Source: RGIG3701 sp030530205
GTDB taxonomy: Bacteria > Planctomycetota > Planctomycetia > Pirellulales > Thermoguttaceae
Assembly: GCA_030530205.1 (NCBI GenBank)
Contig: JAUMVK010000005.1
Span: 101,223 to 165,222, forward strand
DNA: 64,000 bases
Direction: 5' to 3'
Positions 26,101 to 35,202 of this stretch are shown one piece after another. The notes under the pieces are model-generated. The model did not search any database. It saw nothing but the letters and a program-made list of their open reading frames with translations, and had not been told where the DNA came from. A program made the translations under genes and the position numbers. The first letter of the stretch is position 1. Each line of letters opens with the position of its first letter.

Positions 26101-26721
26101 TATTCCGGCACGGTAAACGCTCCGCAGCTTTCGGTCGTTAAAACGGGCTTGGGAACCATGCAGATCAATGCCGCTCAGGGCGTTTTCAACGTGAAAGACC
26201 TGACCGTCGCGGCGGGTCGGCTGGATATGAAAGAGTACCTCACGGGCCGGATGCAGGTCAACAACGGCGCGTCCTTCTCGCCGGGCAACTCGATCGGGAA
26301 ACTGACGGTCGATGGAAGTTTCGCGCTCGGTCAGGCTCTGGAAGGCGGCGACCTTGCGAAGATCATCATGGAGATCGCCGGAACCGACGCGGACCAGAAC
26401 GACCAGCTGATCGTCACGGGCGACCTGGAACTGAACAACGGCGTGGTTTTGCTGGAATTTTCCGAGGGCATCCATTTGAACCAGGGGGATACGGTTACCG
26501 TGTTGTTCTCGGCTGACAACAGCGCGGATCTCGAGCCGACCTTTATCAAGGATTACGTCCAGACGCCTGCATTATTGCAGAATTTGAGTTACGTCCAGCT
26601 TGGTTCGGGCTACTGGGCCATCACCGCTGCGGCGGACTATAATGCCGTGCCGGAACCCGCGACGTGGGCGATGCTCCTGCTCGGTGTGTTTGGTCTGCTG
26701 TACACCCGAAAGCGCAGGTAA
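23146..26721 (+). CDS. Giant PEP-CTERM surface protein 3 with autotransporter-type beta-strand repeats
   Basis: The 1,191-residue paralogue of protein 2 has the same order of parts: signal peptide (VLVAAFLAAAVLGDSAQAQ), solenoid strands with PATR repeats, a middle segment with the shared motif DENNTNLLQTRVVNTTGSPI, the module FSPGNSIGKLTVDGSFALG / DQNDQLIVTGDLELNNG and the signal VPEPATWAMLLLGVFGLL followed by YTRKRR. GAGGAAATAAG precedes the ATG. A strong terminator follows, ending the tandem set of three genes. It lacks one PATR-rich segment that protein 2 carries near its C-terminus (TGTNTYTGGTTVSEGVLKL), which explains the shorter length. Surface role likely, ligand unknown. Confidence 0.9.
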   Translation: MRSTLVNRVILSHRFLTCVLVAAFLAAAVLGDSAQAQTDLNGENKEITASGPWGDSYTNSSDTQSHITIYDLVNSTRYTYSGSLTGNLFIDITHQGYANNENRFTFSNTGNNFTGGVAMHNGILFVTNSNQAVNFAGGLTLDKAVLMAFGDFENTLNIQDGSFAGLRASGGALQQIGAVSGNGDLVIVTDVNTVTLSGVNTYTGVTSVGTVKGGANTAAFLALGADNTLPSTTVVEVGKSQIATYSNLPATASLDLKGTTQTIAGLHGSSIATITNSSEDAGANVTINLAAGKSYDYAGSITGKSAALLTNLTITGEGNQTFGGNITNASITSSTTGTLTIGGNTVTLASLEVTGGELKFGSDVAMTVNGKMTAPGTVDLNGSSLTYKSNLATDFNNVAITNTNTEKLSVLTIAPTAELVNQTFTKSVSGNTRLVIKLKTNQDNNSRFMLGGTNTHTGGLYIEQGTVRVDNYAALGTSKQIDMKHSSLMTNQTFAGYTFNLVGDASAGERGAIRLSGGNGNFDAKITGVGSLEIVNDGAVTLTNTGNDYQGKTYLGNFQWRSNGLNNAATLNLGASGVLPDTTEVVMGKSPEGSGISGKITLDLKGFNETVAGVYGQSTNAVITSATPATLIVNANKDYSYAGAVTGSATLEKKGTGTLTISGNNTGSLAVSGGTLILTGDNSGAQSITVGEGGTFIPARTNSAATQINLQGGTLNCYSTPHLDGSTITATAGDSTINIIGPEAGTYARQLFTGTAKDMSDLTNPEFISNMDKIANTAYPSGTYDADVWGNKSGDENNTNLLQTRVVNTTGSPISLDFAYQFRNSVNLAITDSQGNKTVVMDWVDSSAHTVDEGSYEYATNTGSYTFEPGEAYTIEARLFRFNRTIGANGGGLNGFDGTLVGLGAKVSGSEGEYLPLNFDGSNWTFSDGSFVFRNLEPMSFTSPITVSEGASIVINSPNSDLDITSPISGAGTITFNQDEGFVHTYSGTVNAPQLSVVKTGLGTMQINAAQGVFNVKDLTVAAGRLDMKEYLTGRMQVNNGASFSPGNSIGKLTVDGSFALGQALEGGDLAKIIMEIAGTDADQNDQLIVTGDLELNNGVVLLEFSEGIHLNQGDTVTVLFSADNSADLEPTFIKDYVQTPALLQNLSYVQLGSGYWAITAAADYNAVPEPATWAMLLLGVFGLLYTRKRR
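23396..23599 (+). repeat. Conversion block A in PEP-CTERM gene 3 (partner 19510-19713)
   Basis: Partner of the near-identical 204-base block in gene 2. Confidence 0.9.
23899..24123 (+). repeat. Conversion block B in PEP-CTERM gene 3 (partner 20013-20237)
   Basis: Partner of the identical 225-base block in gene 2. Confidence 0.9.
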
Positions 26722-26744
26722 TTTCAATGCAAAAATTCAGAAGT

Positions 26745-26774
26745 GAGGAGCCGCGAGTGGCTCCTCCTTTTTTT
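26745..26774 (+). terminator. Strong intrinsic terminator after PEP-CTERM gene 3
   Basis: GAGGAGCC and GGCTCCTC pair around six bases, followed by CTTTTTTTT. Confidence 0.9.
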
Positions 26775-26806
26775 AGGTGTACTCCTCAAAATATCCTGCC
26801 CCCCCC

Positions 26807-26835
26807 TTGTAATTTCTTTCGCAGCGGGATATACT
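26807..26835 (+). promoter_or_regulatory. Promoter of the HzsA-like gene
   Basis: TTGTAA and TATACT are 17 bases apart, about 40 bases before the start. A run of eight C directly abuts the -35 box. Confidence 0.7.
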
Positions 26836-26876
26836 GGCATTAGTGTTTTTACAATTCAAATTTCTTTTACGAGCCA

Positions 26877-29800
26877 ATGACTATGAAACGAACTTTAACC
26901 CTCCTTTTCATGTTGGCGCTTCTGGCGCTTCAGACGGTAAACCTTCCTGCCGCGGCCCCTTCCAACCCCAATCTGGCGCGGCGGGCGACGGCGTCGGCGA
27001 CCTCCGAATACGCGGACTTTCACTCGGCTGACAAAGCGATCGACGGCCAGATTGCCGAGCCTCACAGCGGTGACTCGGGTCAGGCGTGGGCGATCAAAGG
27101 CGCGGAGGCGAAGGGTAAAGCCGAGTTTACCCTGACGTGGAAAGAACCGGTCGAGGCGTCGGAAATCGTGTACTTCGGCCGGGCCGGCGCGTCGTACATC
27201 GACGAGGGGTTCAAGGACGTCGAGGTTTACCTCAACGACTCGAAAACGCCCGTCGTGAAAACGCAGCTCAAGCCGATTGTGGAGGCCCAGAAGCTCGATT
27301 TCCCCAAGACGGCCGTGACGTCGATCACTCTGAAGTTTCTCTCCGACTACGGGCGGCCCAACTCCGGCGCGGCGGAAATCATGGTCTTTGCCGACCCCGC
27401 GACGGACGAGCACATTCACGGGATCGTTAATCCGGATCTGACGGAAGAATTCGTCGAGTCGGTGCTTCCGGACGAGATCATTTTCTGCACGCGCAAGCAC
27501 AGACCCGAGCACTGGTACGCGAATTTCGGCTACTACGCCGACAGTGTGTACCATAAGCCGTACCCGGCAAATTCGGGTGGAGGGCTATACGCCTACAACG
27601 TCAAAACGAAAACGGTGCGGACCATTTTGGAGGACAAAGAAGGGATGTTCCGCGACCCCAACGTCCATTATGACGCCAAAAAAATCCTTTTCTCCTACTG
27701 CCCGGCCGGGAAAAACCACTACAGTCTGTACGAGATCAACGTGGACGGAACGGGGCTGAAGCAAATCACCGGCGTGGGGGAGGACGCGCCGCTCAAACTC
27801 CCCGTGGGGGTGGTTCCCGACGAAACGCCCGGCTGGCGCATGGCGGCCACGTGTAACCTGAACACGCGCGACTTTTCACCCCCGGGCTGGGACGACTACG
27901 AGGCGACGTACCTGCCGGACGACTCGATCGTCTTTTGCTCGACCCGGGCGAAACGCTACGTCGGCTGCTGGCTGACGCACGTCGGCACGATCTACAAATG
28001 CGACCCGGACGGCTCGAACATCATCCCGCTCTCGTGCAACGTCGAGCAGGATAATACGCCGTGGGTCCTGAATAACGGCCAGATCGCGTACATGCGCTGG
28101 GAGTACGTGGACCGCTCGCAGGTGAACTATCACCACCTCTGGACGATGAACCAGGACGGGACCCGGCAGATGGTCCTTTTCGGAAACCTGCATCCCGGCG
28201 GCGTGTTCATCGACGCGAAGCCGATCCCCGGCTCGCAGAAGATCGTCTGCTCGAACAGTCCGGGCCACGGCCAAACGGAGCATTACGGCAAACTGGCCGT
28301 CCTGGATCCCGGCGCCGGCCCCGATAAAAAGGAGTCCCTGCGGAACATCACCAGCGACGCGAATCATTCCGACCCGTGGGCGTTCGACGAGGACCACTTC
28401 ATGACCGCGTCGCAGGACAAAATCATGATCATCAACGGTCAGGGCCAGCAGACCGTTCTGTTCCAACTTCCGGAGGAACTCCGCGAGCAGGGGTTCAAGG
28501 TGAACGAGCCCCGGCCGCTGGCGCCGCGTCCGCGTGAGTACGTCATCCCGAAGCAGACGGACTACTCGAAAGACTACGGCACGCTGGCGATGGCGAATCT
28601 CTACAAAGGCCGCAAAATGCAGGGCGTGAAGCCTGGGACGGTCAAGAGCCTGCTGATTTACGAGACGCTTCCGAAGCCGATCCACTACACCGGCGGCACC
28701 GAGATGATGTCGATCTTCGGCACGTTCACGCTCGAGCGCCTTTTGGGGAGCGTCCCGGTCAGCGAGGACGGCTCCGCGTACTTCAAACTCCCCGCCAACC
28801 GGCCGGTCCTGTTCCTCGCCATGGACGAGAACGGGCACTGCGTCAAGCGGATGCACTCGTTCGTTTCGGTCATGCCGGGCGAAAACACGATCTGCATCGG
28901 CTGCCACGAGGAACGGACGCTCACCCCGACGCTCGACGACCGGAACCGTCTGTTCAAGATGATCAACAACGACGAGCCGGCCGAGATCCAGCCCATCACG
29001 GACATGAAGGACCTCGGACCGGATTTTCACGGCGTGTTCGACTTCCCGCGTGACGTGCAGCCGATCCTGGACCGCCACTGCGTCGAGTGCCACAACACGC
29101 GGCGCGAGGACGGCGGCGTCAATCTCTCCGGCCACTGGACCCCGATGTACACGATCAGCTACACGCATTTGAGCTGGTACAATCTGCTCGGCGACAATCG
29201 AAACCGGGCGGTGAGTAACTTCGAGCCGTACGAGATCGGGACCGGTTCCAGCCGGCTGGTCAAGCTGATCGAAGAGGGGCACCAGGGCGTGAAAATGCCG
29301 CCGGAAGAGCAGGCGGTCATTCGGCACTGGATCGACGCCGGCGCGAACTTTGCCGGCACGTACGCTGCTGAAGCCTCTGGCGGAGTTGGGTATTATATGG
29401 CTAACAATCCCGTTTGGAATCAGAAAACATGGCCGGAGCAGGTTGCTATGCGAGAAACCATTTCTCGACGCTGTGATGGTTGTCATGCGCCTACAGAACA
29501 GGATAAAAAACGCGGAAGTTATAGCATTTCCGGAGACAATTATTCGTCAGCCAACCCCAGAAAACGATCGTATCGCACCGTCGCTCACGACTTGTGCGAA
29601 GGCAACGCCCGTTACTCCCGCATGGAGATTTTCGACCTTTCGTACCCCGAGGAATCGAAGGCGCTGCTCGCTCCGCTGAGCCGGTCAGCCGGCGGCTTGG
29701 GCGTTTGTGAAGCGAAGGCAGGAAAACCGGTTTTCGAGTCCACCGACGACCCTGACTACCAGACGATCCTCAAGGGGATCCAGCGCGGGCGCGACTACAT

Positions 29801-30011
29801 CCTCAACGAGGATAATCGGTACTCGATGATCTACCGCGACCCGAACAACGGCGACGCGCCGCAGGCGTTCCGGCCCCGCTGGGCGTACTTGCGGGAAATG
29901 ATCCGTTATGGTATTTTGCCGACCGACGCGGACCCGAAAGCGACCTACAACCCGTTCACACTGGATGAGGAGTACTGGCGTTCGTTCTGGTTCGAGCCGG
30001 AAAAACCTTGA
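26877..30011 (+). CDS. HzsA-like exported protein with WD40-type repeats and three CxxCH motifs
   Basis: The 1,044-residue protein has a signal peptide (LLFMLALLALQTVNLPAAA), a discoidin-like N-terminal domain (ATASATSEYADFHSADKAID, about 35-170), a PD40/TolB-like beta-propeller (about 200-560; DGTGLKQIT, DGSNIIPLS, DGTRQMVLF) and a C-terminal half like the HzsA middle/cytochrome region. It has c-type haem motifs CIGCH (residue 673), CVECH (735) and CDGCH (866). Planctomycetes carry many HzsA-related proteins that are not hydrazine synthases; no hzsB/C genes are near. It may act in periplasmic redox or substrate binding. The start is at the first ATG; the second, six bases on, is equally possible. 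About 29365-29590 is visibly more AT-rich than the rest of the gene. Confidence 0.85.
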   Translation: MTMKRTLTLLFMLALLALQTVNLPAAAPSNPNLARRATASATSEYADFHSADKAIDGQIAEPHSGDSGQAWAIKGAEAKGKAEFTLTWKEPVEASEIVYFGRAGASYIDEGFKDVEVYLNDSKTPVVKTQLKPIVEAQKLDFPKTAVTSITLKFLSDYGRPNSGAAEIMVFADPATDEHIHGIVNPDLTEEFVESVLPDEIIFCTRKHRPEHWYANFGYYADSVYHKPYPANSGGGLYAYNVKTKTVRTILEDKEGMFRDPNVHYDAKKILFSYCPAGKNHYSLYEINVDGTGLKQITGVGEDAPLKLPVGVVPDETPGWRMAATCNLNTRDFSPPGWDDYEATYLPDDSIVFCSTRAKRYVGCWLTHVGTIYKCDPDGSNIIPLSCNVEQDNTPWVLNNGQIAYMRWEYVDRSQVNYHHLWTMNQDGTRQMVLFGNLHPGGVFIDAKPIPGSQKIVCSNSPGHGQTEHYGKLAVLDPGAGPDKKESLRNITSDANHSDPWAFDEDHFMTASQDKIMIINGQGQQTVLFQLPEELREQGFKVNEPRPLAPRPREYVIPKQTDYSKDYGTLAMANLYKGRKMQGVKPGTVKSLLIYETLPKPIHYTGGTEMMSIFGTFTLERLLGSVPVSEDGSAYFKLPANRPVLFLAMDENGHCVKRMHSFVSVMPGENTICIGCHEERTLTPTLDDRNRLFKMINNDEPAEIQPITDMKDLGPDFHGVFDFPRDVQPILDRHCVECHNTRREDGGVNLSGHWTPMYTISYTHLSWYNLLGDNRNRAVSNFEPYEIGTGSSRLVKLIEEGHQGVKMPPEEQAVIRHWIDAGANFAGTYAAEASGGVGYYMANNPVWNQKTWPEQVAMRETISRRCDGCHAPTEQDKKRGSYSISGDNYSSANPRKRSYRTVAHDLCEGNARYSRMEIFDLSYPEESKALLAPLSRSAGGLGVCEAKAGKPVFESTDDPDYQTILKGIQRGRDYILNEDNRYSMIYRDPNNGDAPQAFRPRWAYLREMIRYGILPTDADPKATYNPFTLDEEYWRSFWFEPEKP

Positions 30012-30040
30012 TCCGTTCCTTTTATTAAGCCTGAACCACG

Positions 30041-30913
30041 ATGATGACCGAATCACCTTACTCAACCCCTTTTTTCAGATTTCACGTGTGGCACGGTGGG
30101 ATCCTTTTGTTCGTCATTACGTTTTTAACCGCGAATGCACTTTTGGTTGGCGCAGATACGAAGGACGTCAAGCCCATTCGTGACGGCCATTCGCATAATG
30201 ACTACTGGCGTAACCGTCCCATGCTGGACGCTCTCGATCACGGTTTTTGTAGTGTCGAGGCGGATGTGTTCCTTCGTGATGGAAAGTTTTGGGCGGGGCA
30301 TACAAGGGCAGAGATCCTGCTGGGCCGCAATCTGGAAACCATTTATTTTAAAACGCTCAAGGAGCGGATCGCCCAAAATGGCGGAACCGTCTATCCTGGC
30401 GTTGAGACGTTCTATTTGTGGATCGAATTCAAGGAAGACCCTGAAAAAGCGTGGGCAGCGTTATCACCGCTGCTGGAAAAGTACAAAGATATGCTTTGCT
30501 CGGTAACGGACGGCGTGAAGAAGCCCGGCCCGGTTCAGGTGATCATTACCGGCAACCGGCCGTTTAAGGCGTTTGAGGATCCCAATGGGAAAACATTTTA
30601 CGCGACGTTGGACGGACGCTTTGCCGATCTGGATGATCCCAATCGTCCTGCCTGGATGGTTGGGGCGATCAATGAAAACTGGGGAAGTATCTGCTCGTGG
30701 AAGGGTAAAGGCGAATTTCCCGCGGACGAGCGTGCCAGGCTGGCGGCGTTGATCGACAAAGCTCATAATCAGGGGCGTCTGCTGCGGTTCTGGGGAGCGC
30801 CGCAAAATGCAGACTTCTGGATGGAACTGCGTCGGTTGAAAGTCGATTTTATCAACACCGACCATCTGACGACGTTCAGGAATTTTGACAGTCAATATCG
30901 TACAGCTCAGTAG
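30041..30913 (+). CDS. Exported GDPD/PI-PLC-like phosphodiesterase (AIM6-like)
   Basis: The N-terminus has a hydrophobic export segment (ILLFVITFLTANALLVGA) and then the catalytic pattern of the glycerophosphodiesterase/PLC superfamily: DGHSHNDYW near residue 50, GFCSVEADVF and FWAGHT. FYLWIEFKED gives a further acidic strand, and DFINTDHLTTF closes the barrel as in AIM6-like proteins. At 290 residues it is a single TIM-barrel domain. It would cleave phosphodiesters such as deacylated phospholipids outside the inner membrane. It follows the HzsA-like gene by about 30 bases and may be co-transcribed. The substrate is not evident from sequence. Confidence 0.82.
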   Translation: MMTESPYSTPFFRFHVWHGGILLFVITFLTANALLVGADTKDVKPIRDGHSHNDYWRNRPMLDALDHGFCSVEADVFLRDGKFWAGHTRAEILLGRNLETIYFKTLKERIAQNGGTVYPGVETFYLWIEFKEDPEKAWAALSPLLEKYKDMLCSVTDGVKKPGPVQVIITGNRPFKAFEDPNGKTFYATLDGRFADLDDPNRPAWMVGAINENWGSICSWKGKGEFPADERARLAALIDKAHNQGRLLRFWGAPQNADFWMELRRLKVDFINTDHLTTFRNFDSQYRTAQ

Positions 30914-30932
30914 TCTGACAGAAGGTCCATCA

Positions 30933-30985
30933 CTGCGGGGAGTTTAAACAACGCTGGAAGGATCCTCCCCGCAGAAGTCTCTTTT
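30933..30985 (+). terminator. Terminator built around a GACGCT-family repeat
   Basis: CTGCGGGGAG and CTCCCCGCAG pair perfectly; the 22-base loop contains ACGCTGGAAGGATC, the family core. CTTTTTTAATTTTTTT follows, so it should terminate transcription of the phosphodiesterase gene. Confidence 0.85.
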
Positions 30986-31114
30986 TTAATTTTTTTCGTT
31001 TTTTTTCTCGGATTGCCCAGAAATTACAGGGAATTGGACTATAATTAAATTTAAATGATTAGATTTGGATCGGGTTTTGACTGGCCCAGACGTCCAGAAT
31101 TTTGAGGAAACAAA

Positions 31115-34100
31115 ATGAAATCAACCTTTGTGAATAGCGTGATTCATCCCCGCAGACGTGTTTTTATTTCGTGTGGTCTGGCTCTTTGTACGATGCTTTG
31201 CATGGTTGGCGGCGCGGCGGCGGACGTGGTTTCCTACTTCAATTTCGACTCCGGGAATTACGTCAATTCCCAGCTTACGCCGACTGTTTCCGGTAACCCT
31301 ACGACCATTTCCGGCAAGTACGGGGAAGGGATGGACTTCGCGTTTGACGACAGATGGACATTTACCGGCGAACAGCTTGCCAATTTTCTCTCGTCGCTGG
31401 ATCAAACCTGCACGATCAGTTTTTGGGCGAATGTTAAAAGCGACACGCGCTCCGATACTGGCTATAAAGTACGTAACGCATTTTGGCTCAGCAACGACGT
31501 GACATTCAACGACAGCAAAGCCGATAACCGTAACATGTTCGCACATTTCGCGTACCAGAACGGCAATGCGTATTTCGATTCCGGCACGGCCAATAACGGC
31601 TACGACCGTATCAATAAAGTGTACAACGCCGACAGCGATTACCCCGTCGGGGAATGGGTCCACTGGACGTACGTCAAGGACGCAACTGCCGGCACCATGC
31701 GCGTTTACCGCAACGGCGTCGAGTGGATGGCCGGCTCCGGCAAAACCCGCAGCGTTTCCGGCATCGTGGGAATGACGATCGCGAACCAGCTTTCCGTTCA
31801 AATGGACGATTTCGTCGTGGATAATAAAGCGCTGACGTCGGGCGAGATCCTGAACCTGGCGACGTCACAGACCGCTCTGGTTTCGGACACGATGAACCGC
31901 TCGCTGAGCAATGCCAGCATGGAGATCAGCCCCGGCGGCATCGGCTCGGTTGGAACGATGCGTTTCATCCAGCAGGAAAACATGGCTTACGGCCGCGGCG
32001 AGTACGCTTTGCAATCCTCCACGACCAACGGCGGCGTTGCGTCCCGCGCGGTGGACGGCAATACCAACACGGGCTGGGCCGGCGGCAGTATGATCCATAC
32101 GGACTACAACGATAATGAATGGTGGCAGGTCCAGTTCGCCGATTCCGCCGTTCCGGTCGATAAAGTGACCATCTGGAACCGAACGGATACCGGGAGCACG
32201 AACCGGCTGGGTAACTTCACCATGAATTTTTACTTGGAAGACCCATCCGTCAACGCCAGTGCGTCGCCGGTTTATACCTATACGTATTCCGGGACGTTCC
32301 CCGGCACCGGGACGATCGACCTGCCGGAGACGTTCAACGCCAACTGGGTCCGCATCACGAACGGCGTCAAGCAGCCGCTGAACATTTCCGAGGTCCAGAT
32401 CTACTCCCCGACCGATAACGGCGGCTTCTCCGCGGCCAGCAACAACGGCGCGGTGATCGACGGCAAACAGTACCAGTCGTATAACCTGACTTTGTCCGAC
32501 AACTCTGTTTTGACCATGGACGTGAACGGGACCGAAAAGGATAAACTCTCCGTTTCCGGCGCGCTGAACATGGGCGGAACCCTGAAACTCAATTTCATAA
32601 ACGCCAGCGCATTTACGGCCGCGGACGTTTCCAATCTTTTGTCCGCGAATTCCTTTGTCGGCAATTTCGACAGGATCGAATTTGCGGGCAGCGACGTTCA
32701 AACGTTCCTCAACAGCAACGTGGTCATTCGCAGTGTCCCTGGGGAGAACCTCAAAGCGGAGGAGATGATCCACTGGATCAGCACGCCGCAGGACAAAAAC
32801 TTCGCGAACGTGAACAACTGGTCGTCCAACCCGATCAACCAGAACGTCGCGGCGGGCCTCTACGCGGGCGAGGCGGCGAACATGACGCTCAACACGTCCA
32901 TGAGTCTTGGCTACTTGCACCTGGGCTACAGCGGGTCTGCCGGCGAAACGTCCCTGACGCTGAACAGCGGCGCCAACCTTTCTGTTACCGAAATGTCGGC
33001 GGGTGAAAACGCCCCGGCAACATTTACCGTCGAGTCCGGCGCGACCTTCACGGCTTCCGGCAACCTCCAAGTGGGACACGGTCCCGGTTCGGTTGGCGTT
33101 TTCAATGTAAACGGCGGTACGGTTACCGTTAACAAACTCAGGCCCGGCGTTTTCAGCGGTTCCAAAGGGATCGTCAACATTTCCGGTGGCGAAGTCACTG
33201 TGAATACCGAATCGGAAATCGGCGATGCCGGTACGGGGCAAGTTACGGTTTCCGGCTCGGGTAAACTGACTTTCAACGGCCCGGTCCGTATTGCAAACAC
33301 CGGCGGTCCCAATTCGTTTATCAATATTGAAGAGAACGGCGAGATGACGGTCAGAGACCTGTTTGTCGGCCAGCGCGGAACGCTTCAGGGAAGCATGACG
33401 CTTTCGGACAATGCGAAATTGACAGTAAATGGCAATCTTCAGATTGGTACGGACGGCAGCTCGAAAGGTTCCGGTACGATGACGCTCAAGGATAACGCCT
33501 CTGTAACGGTTACCAGTTCAGGCAGACCGTATATTGGTTATAATGCCGGCACGAGTACGCTCAATATTTCAGACAATGCGACGTTTACCGTTTCCTCACC
33601 CGGTCTTGTCATTGGCGAGGCGGGAACCGGCGTCATTAACCAGACCGGCGGAACCATAACTTTAAATACAACGGCTCAGATTTATACCGGCGACGCTGCT
33701 TCAGGCACTGCAATTCTCAATATTTCCGGCGGCGAGTTTAACGCCAATAATCAATTTGTTGGCGGTACGCGCGGCAAATCGACCATCAATCTGTCGGGAA
33801 CGGGCGTGATGAATCTGAACAGAGAGTTCGTCGGCGCGCCGGGTTACGCTCAATCGTCCATTTCGGTCGTCAACCAGACGGGCGGAACGATGAACGTGAA
33901 GGCGGGCATTCAATACGGGTTAAACGCCAACCAGGGGTCAGGTGTTTATAACCTTTCCGACGGTACACTCAACACCACGACGATCAAGCGTTTGGCTTCC
34001 TCAACCAATTTGAACGCGCAGTTCAACCTGTCCGGCGGTGCCGTCAATGCCGATACGATCGCGATCCCGCTTCACATGACGGGCGGAACGCTGAACGTGA

Positions 34101-35062
34101 AGACGATCGACACCACCATCACCACGACGGATACGTTCCAGCAGTCCGGCGGTGTTGTGACGGTTGGCGGAACGGGCACGATCGGAACGACGACCATCAC
34201 GGGCAATTATCTGGCGGCGACCCAGCTCGGCGAGGCCAACATCGCCCGCACGGGAACGGCATTCCAGGATTCCAATTATAATAATACGTACCTTCCTTCG
34301 CTCGCTGCCGACGGCAACTACAATGACAGCAACTTCTCTCATACAGGCACAAGTAACGTCGCTCATTACTGGGGCGTGTCATATAACGAAGACGTCAACT
34401 TTGGCAAGGTCGTCATTTTCAATCGAAACTTTAGCGGCATTGACGTTCGTCTGACAGACGGCGTTGGTTTTTACGTTGACGTTTTAGACGCTGACGATAA
34501 CGTCGTTTGGCAGTCGCAAACCTATAAAGGCGGTGGACATAAGGGATTTACCGTTGACGTTCCATATGATGTTACCGGACAGAAGATCCGTGTTGTTCGC
34601 GGCGCCGCCACTGCTGACCCGCTCAACCTGACTGAGGTCGAAGTGTACTCGTACAACCTGGCAGCGGACGTGACCAACCTGCCGACGCTGAAGTTCGAGA
34701 TCAGTTCCGCTGACAATTACGACCAGCTTGTGGCGCAGGGGCCTTCATTTAACGTAGGTTCCGATCTGGCCGTCCTGGATGTAACTGTTCTGGATCTGGA
34801 CGTTTTGAACGTTCCGAAGGGCTCCACCACGGAGTTCCAACTGTTTGATCTGGCGGACAACGTGGACATCTCTGGCGAGTTCGCGGATATTTTGCTCCCT
34901 GAACTGGACAATGGCGCGACATGGGATCTGTCCCGGCTCTATACCGACGGCGTGATCGCTTTGCTGGGAGAGCCGTTCTCTCCGAACGAAATTCCGGAAC
35001 CGGCGACGTGGGCCTTGCTTCTTCTCGGCGCTTTCAGCCTGCTCTGCTGGCGGAAAAAATAA
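31115..35062 (+). CDS. Giant PEP-CTERM surface protein 4 with LamG-like and discoidin-like domains
   Basis: The 1,315-residue protein starts with a signal region, then a concanavalin A/LamG-like domain (about 38-240: SYFNFDSGNYVN, TISFWANVKSD), a first F5/8-C-like domain (about 280-430: SRAVDGNTNTGWAG, EWWQVQFADSAVPVDKVTIW), beta-strand repeats, and a second discoidin-like domain (about 1050-1190: LAADGNYNDSNF, HYWGVSYNEDVNFGKVVIF). It ends in IPEPATWALLLLGAFSLL plus CWRKK. LamG and discoidin folds commonly bind carbohydrate, so a glycan-binding surface protein is the best guess. Its C-terminal module differs from that of its four sisters. GAGGAAACAAA precedes the ATG, and TATAAT at 31040-31045 is a probable -10 box. 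A repeat-based terminator follows the stop. Confidence 0.87.
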   Translation: MKSTFVNSVIHPRRRVFISCGLALCTMLCMVGGAAADVVSYFNFDSGNYVNSQLTPTVSGNPTTISGKYGEGMDFAFDDRWTFTGEQLANFLSSLDQTCTISFWANVKSDTRSDTGYKVRNAFWLSNDVTFNDSKADNRNMFAHFAYQNGNAYFDSGTANNGYDRINKVYNADSDYPVGEWVHWTYVKDATAGTMRVYRNGVEWMAGSGKTRSVSGIVGMTIANQLSVQMDDFVVDNKALTSGEILNLATSQTALVSDTMNRSLSNASMEISPGGIGSVGTMRFIQQENMAYGRGEYALQSSTTNGGVASRAVDGNTNTGWAGGSMIHTDYNDNEWWQVQFADSAVPVDKVTIWNRTDTGSTNRLGNFTMNFYLEDPSVNASASPVYTYTYSGTFPGTGTIDLPETFNANWVRITNGVKQPLNISEVQIYSPTDNGGFSAASNNGAVIDGKQYQSYNLTLSDNSVLTMDVNGTEKDKLSVSGALNMGGTLKLNFINASAFTAADVSNLLSANSFVGNFDRIEFAGSDVQTFLNSNVVIRSVPGENLKAEEMIHWISTPQDKNFANVNNWSSNPINQNVAAGLYAGEAANMTLNTSMSLGYLHLGYSGSAGETSLTLNSGANLSVTEMSAGENAPATFTVESGATFTASGNLQVGHGPGSVGVFNVNGGTVTVNKLRPGVFSGSKGIVNISGGEVTVNTESEIGDAGTGQVTVSGSGKLTFNGPVRIANTGGPNSFINIEENGEMTVRDLFVGQRGTLQGSMTLSDNAKLTVNGNLQIGTDGSSKGSGTMTLKDNASVTVTSSGRPYIGYNAGTSTLNISDNATFTVSSPGLVIGEAGTGVINQTGGTITLNTTAQIYTGDAASGTAILNISGGEFNANNQFVGGTRGKSTINLSGTGVMNLNREFVGAPGYAQSSISVVNQTGGTMNVKAGIQYGLNANQGSGVYNLSDGTLNTTTIKRLASSTNLNAQFNLSGGAVNADTIAIPLHMTGGTLNVKTIDTTITTTDTFQQSGGVVTVGGTGTIGTTTITGNYLAATQLGEANIARTGTAFQDSNYNNTYLPSLAADGNYNDSNFSHTGTSNVAHYWGVSYNEDVNFGKVVIFNRNFSGIDVRLTDGVGFYVDVLDADDNVVWQSQTYKGGGHKGFTVDVPYDVTGQKIRVVRGAATADPLNLTEVEVYSYNLAADVTNLPTLKFEISSADNYDQLVAQGPSFNVGSDLAVLDVTVLDLDVLNVPKGSTTEFQLFDLADNVDISGEFADILLPELDNGATWDLSRLYTDGVIALLGEPFSPNEIPEPATWALLLLGAFSLLCWRKK

Positions 35063-35066
35063 AAAT

Positions 35067-35105
35067 ATCGGGGGCGGCGCTGCCTGTGTCGTCCCCGATT
35101 TTTTC
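35067..35105 (+). terminator. Terminator formed by a variant GACGCT-family palindrome
   Basis: ATCGGGG and CCCCGAT pair around CGGCGCTGCCTGTGTCGT-type sequence, followed by TTTTTT. The CCTGTGTCGTC inner part resembles the copy at 55766-55790, suggesting a subfamily. Confidence 0.85.
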
Positions 35106-35126
35106 ATAAAAAATATCTCTTCCTCC

Positions 35127-35154
35127 TTGTTTTTTCTCTTTTTTGTTGTAAAAT
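35127..35154 (+). promoter_or_regulatory. Promoter of the DUF2339 gene
   Basis: TTGTTT and TAAAAT are 16 bases apart, about 50 bases before the ATG; CTCTTCCTCC precedes the -35 box. Confidence 0.6.
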
Positions 35155-35202
35155 AGAGAAGATATGGCGTTTGTGTGCTTTGGCTGAAAATGAGGGACGT
35201 TT

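Noticed and set aside
26877..30011. A true hydrazine synthase subunit and anammox metabolism
   Set aside because: Only the alpha-subunit-like family is present, with propeller and CxxCH motifs; beta and gamma subunits and hydrazine dehydrogenase are absent. HzsA-like proteins are common in non-anammox planctomycetes.
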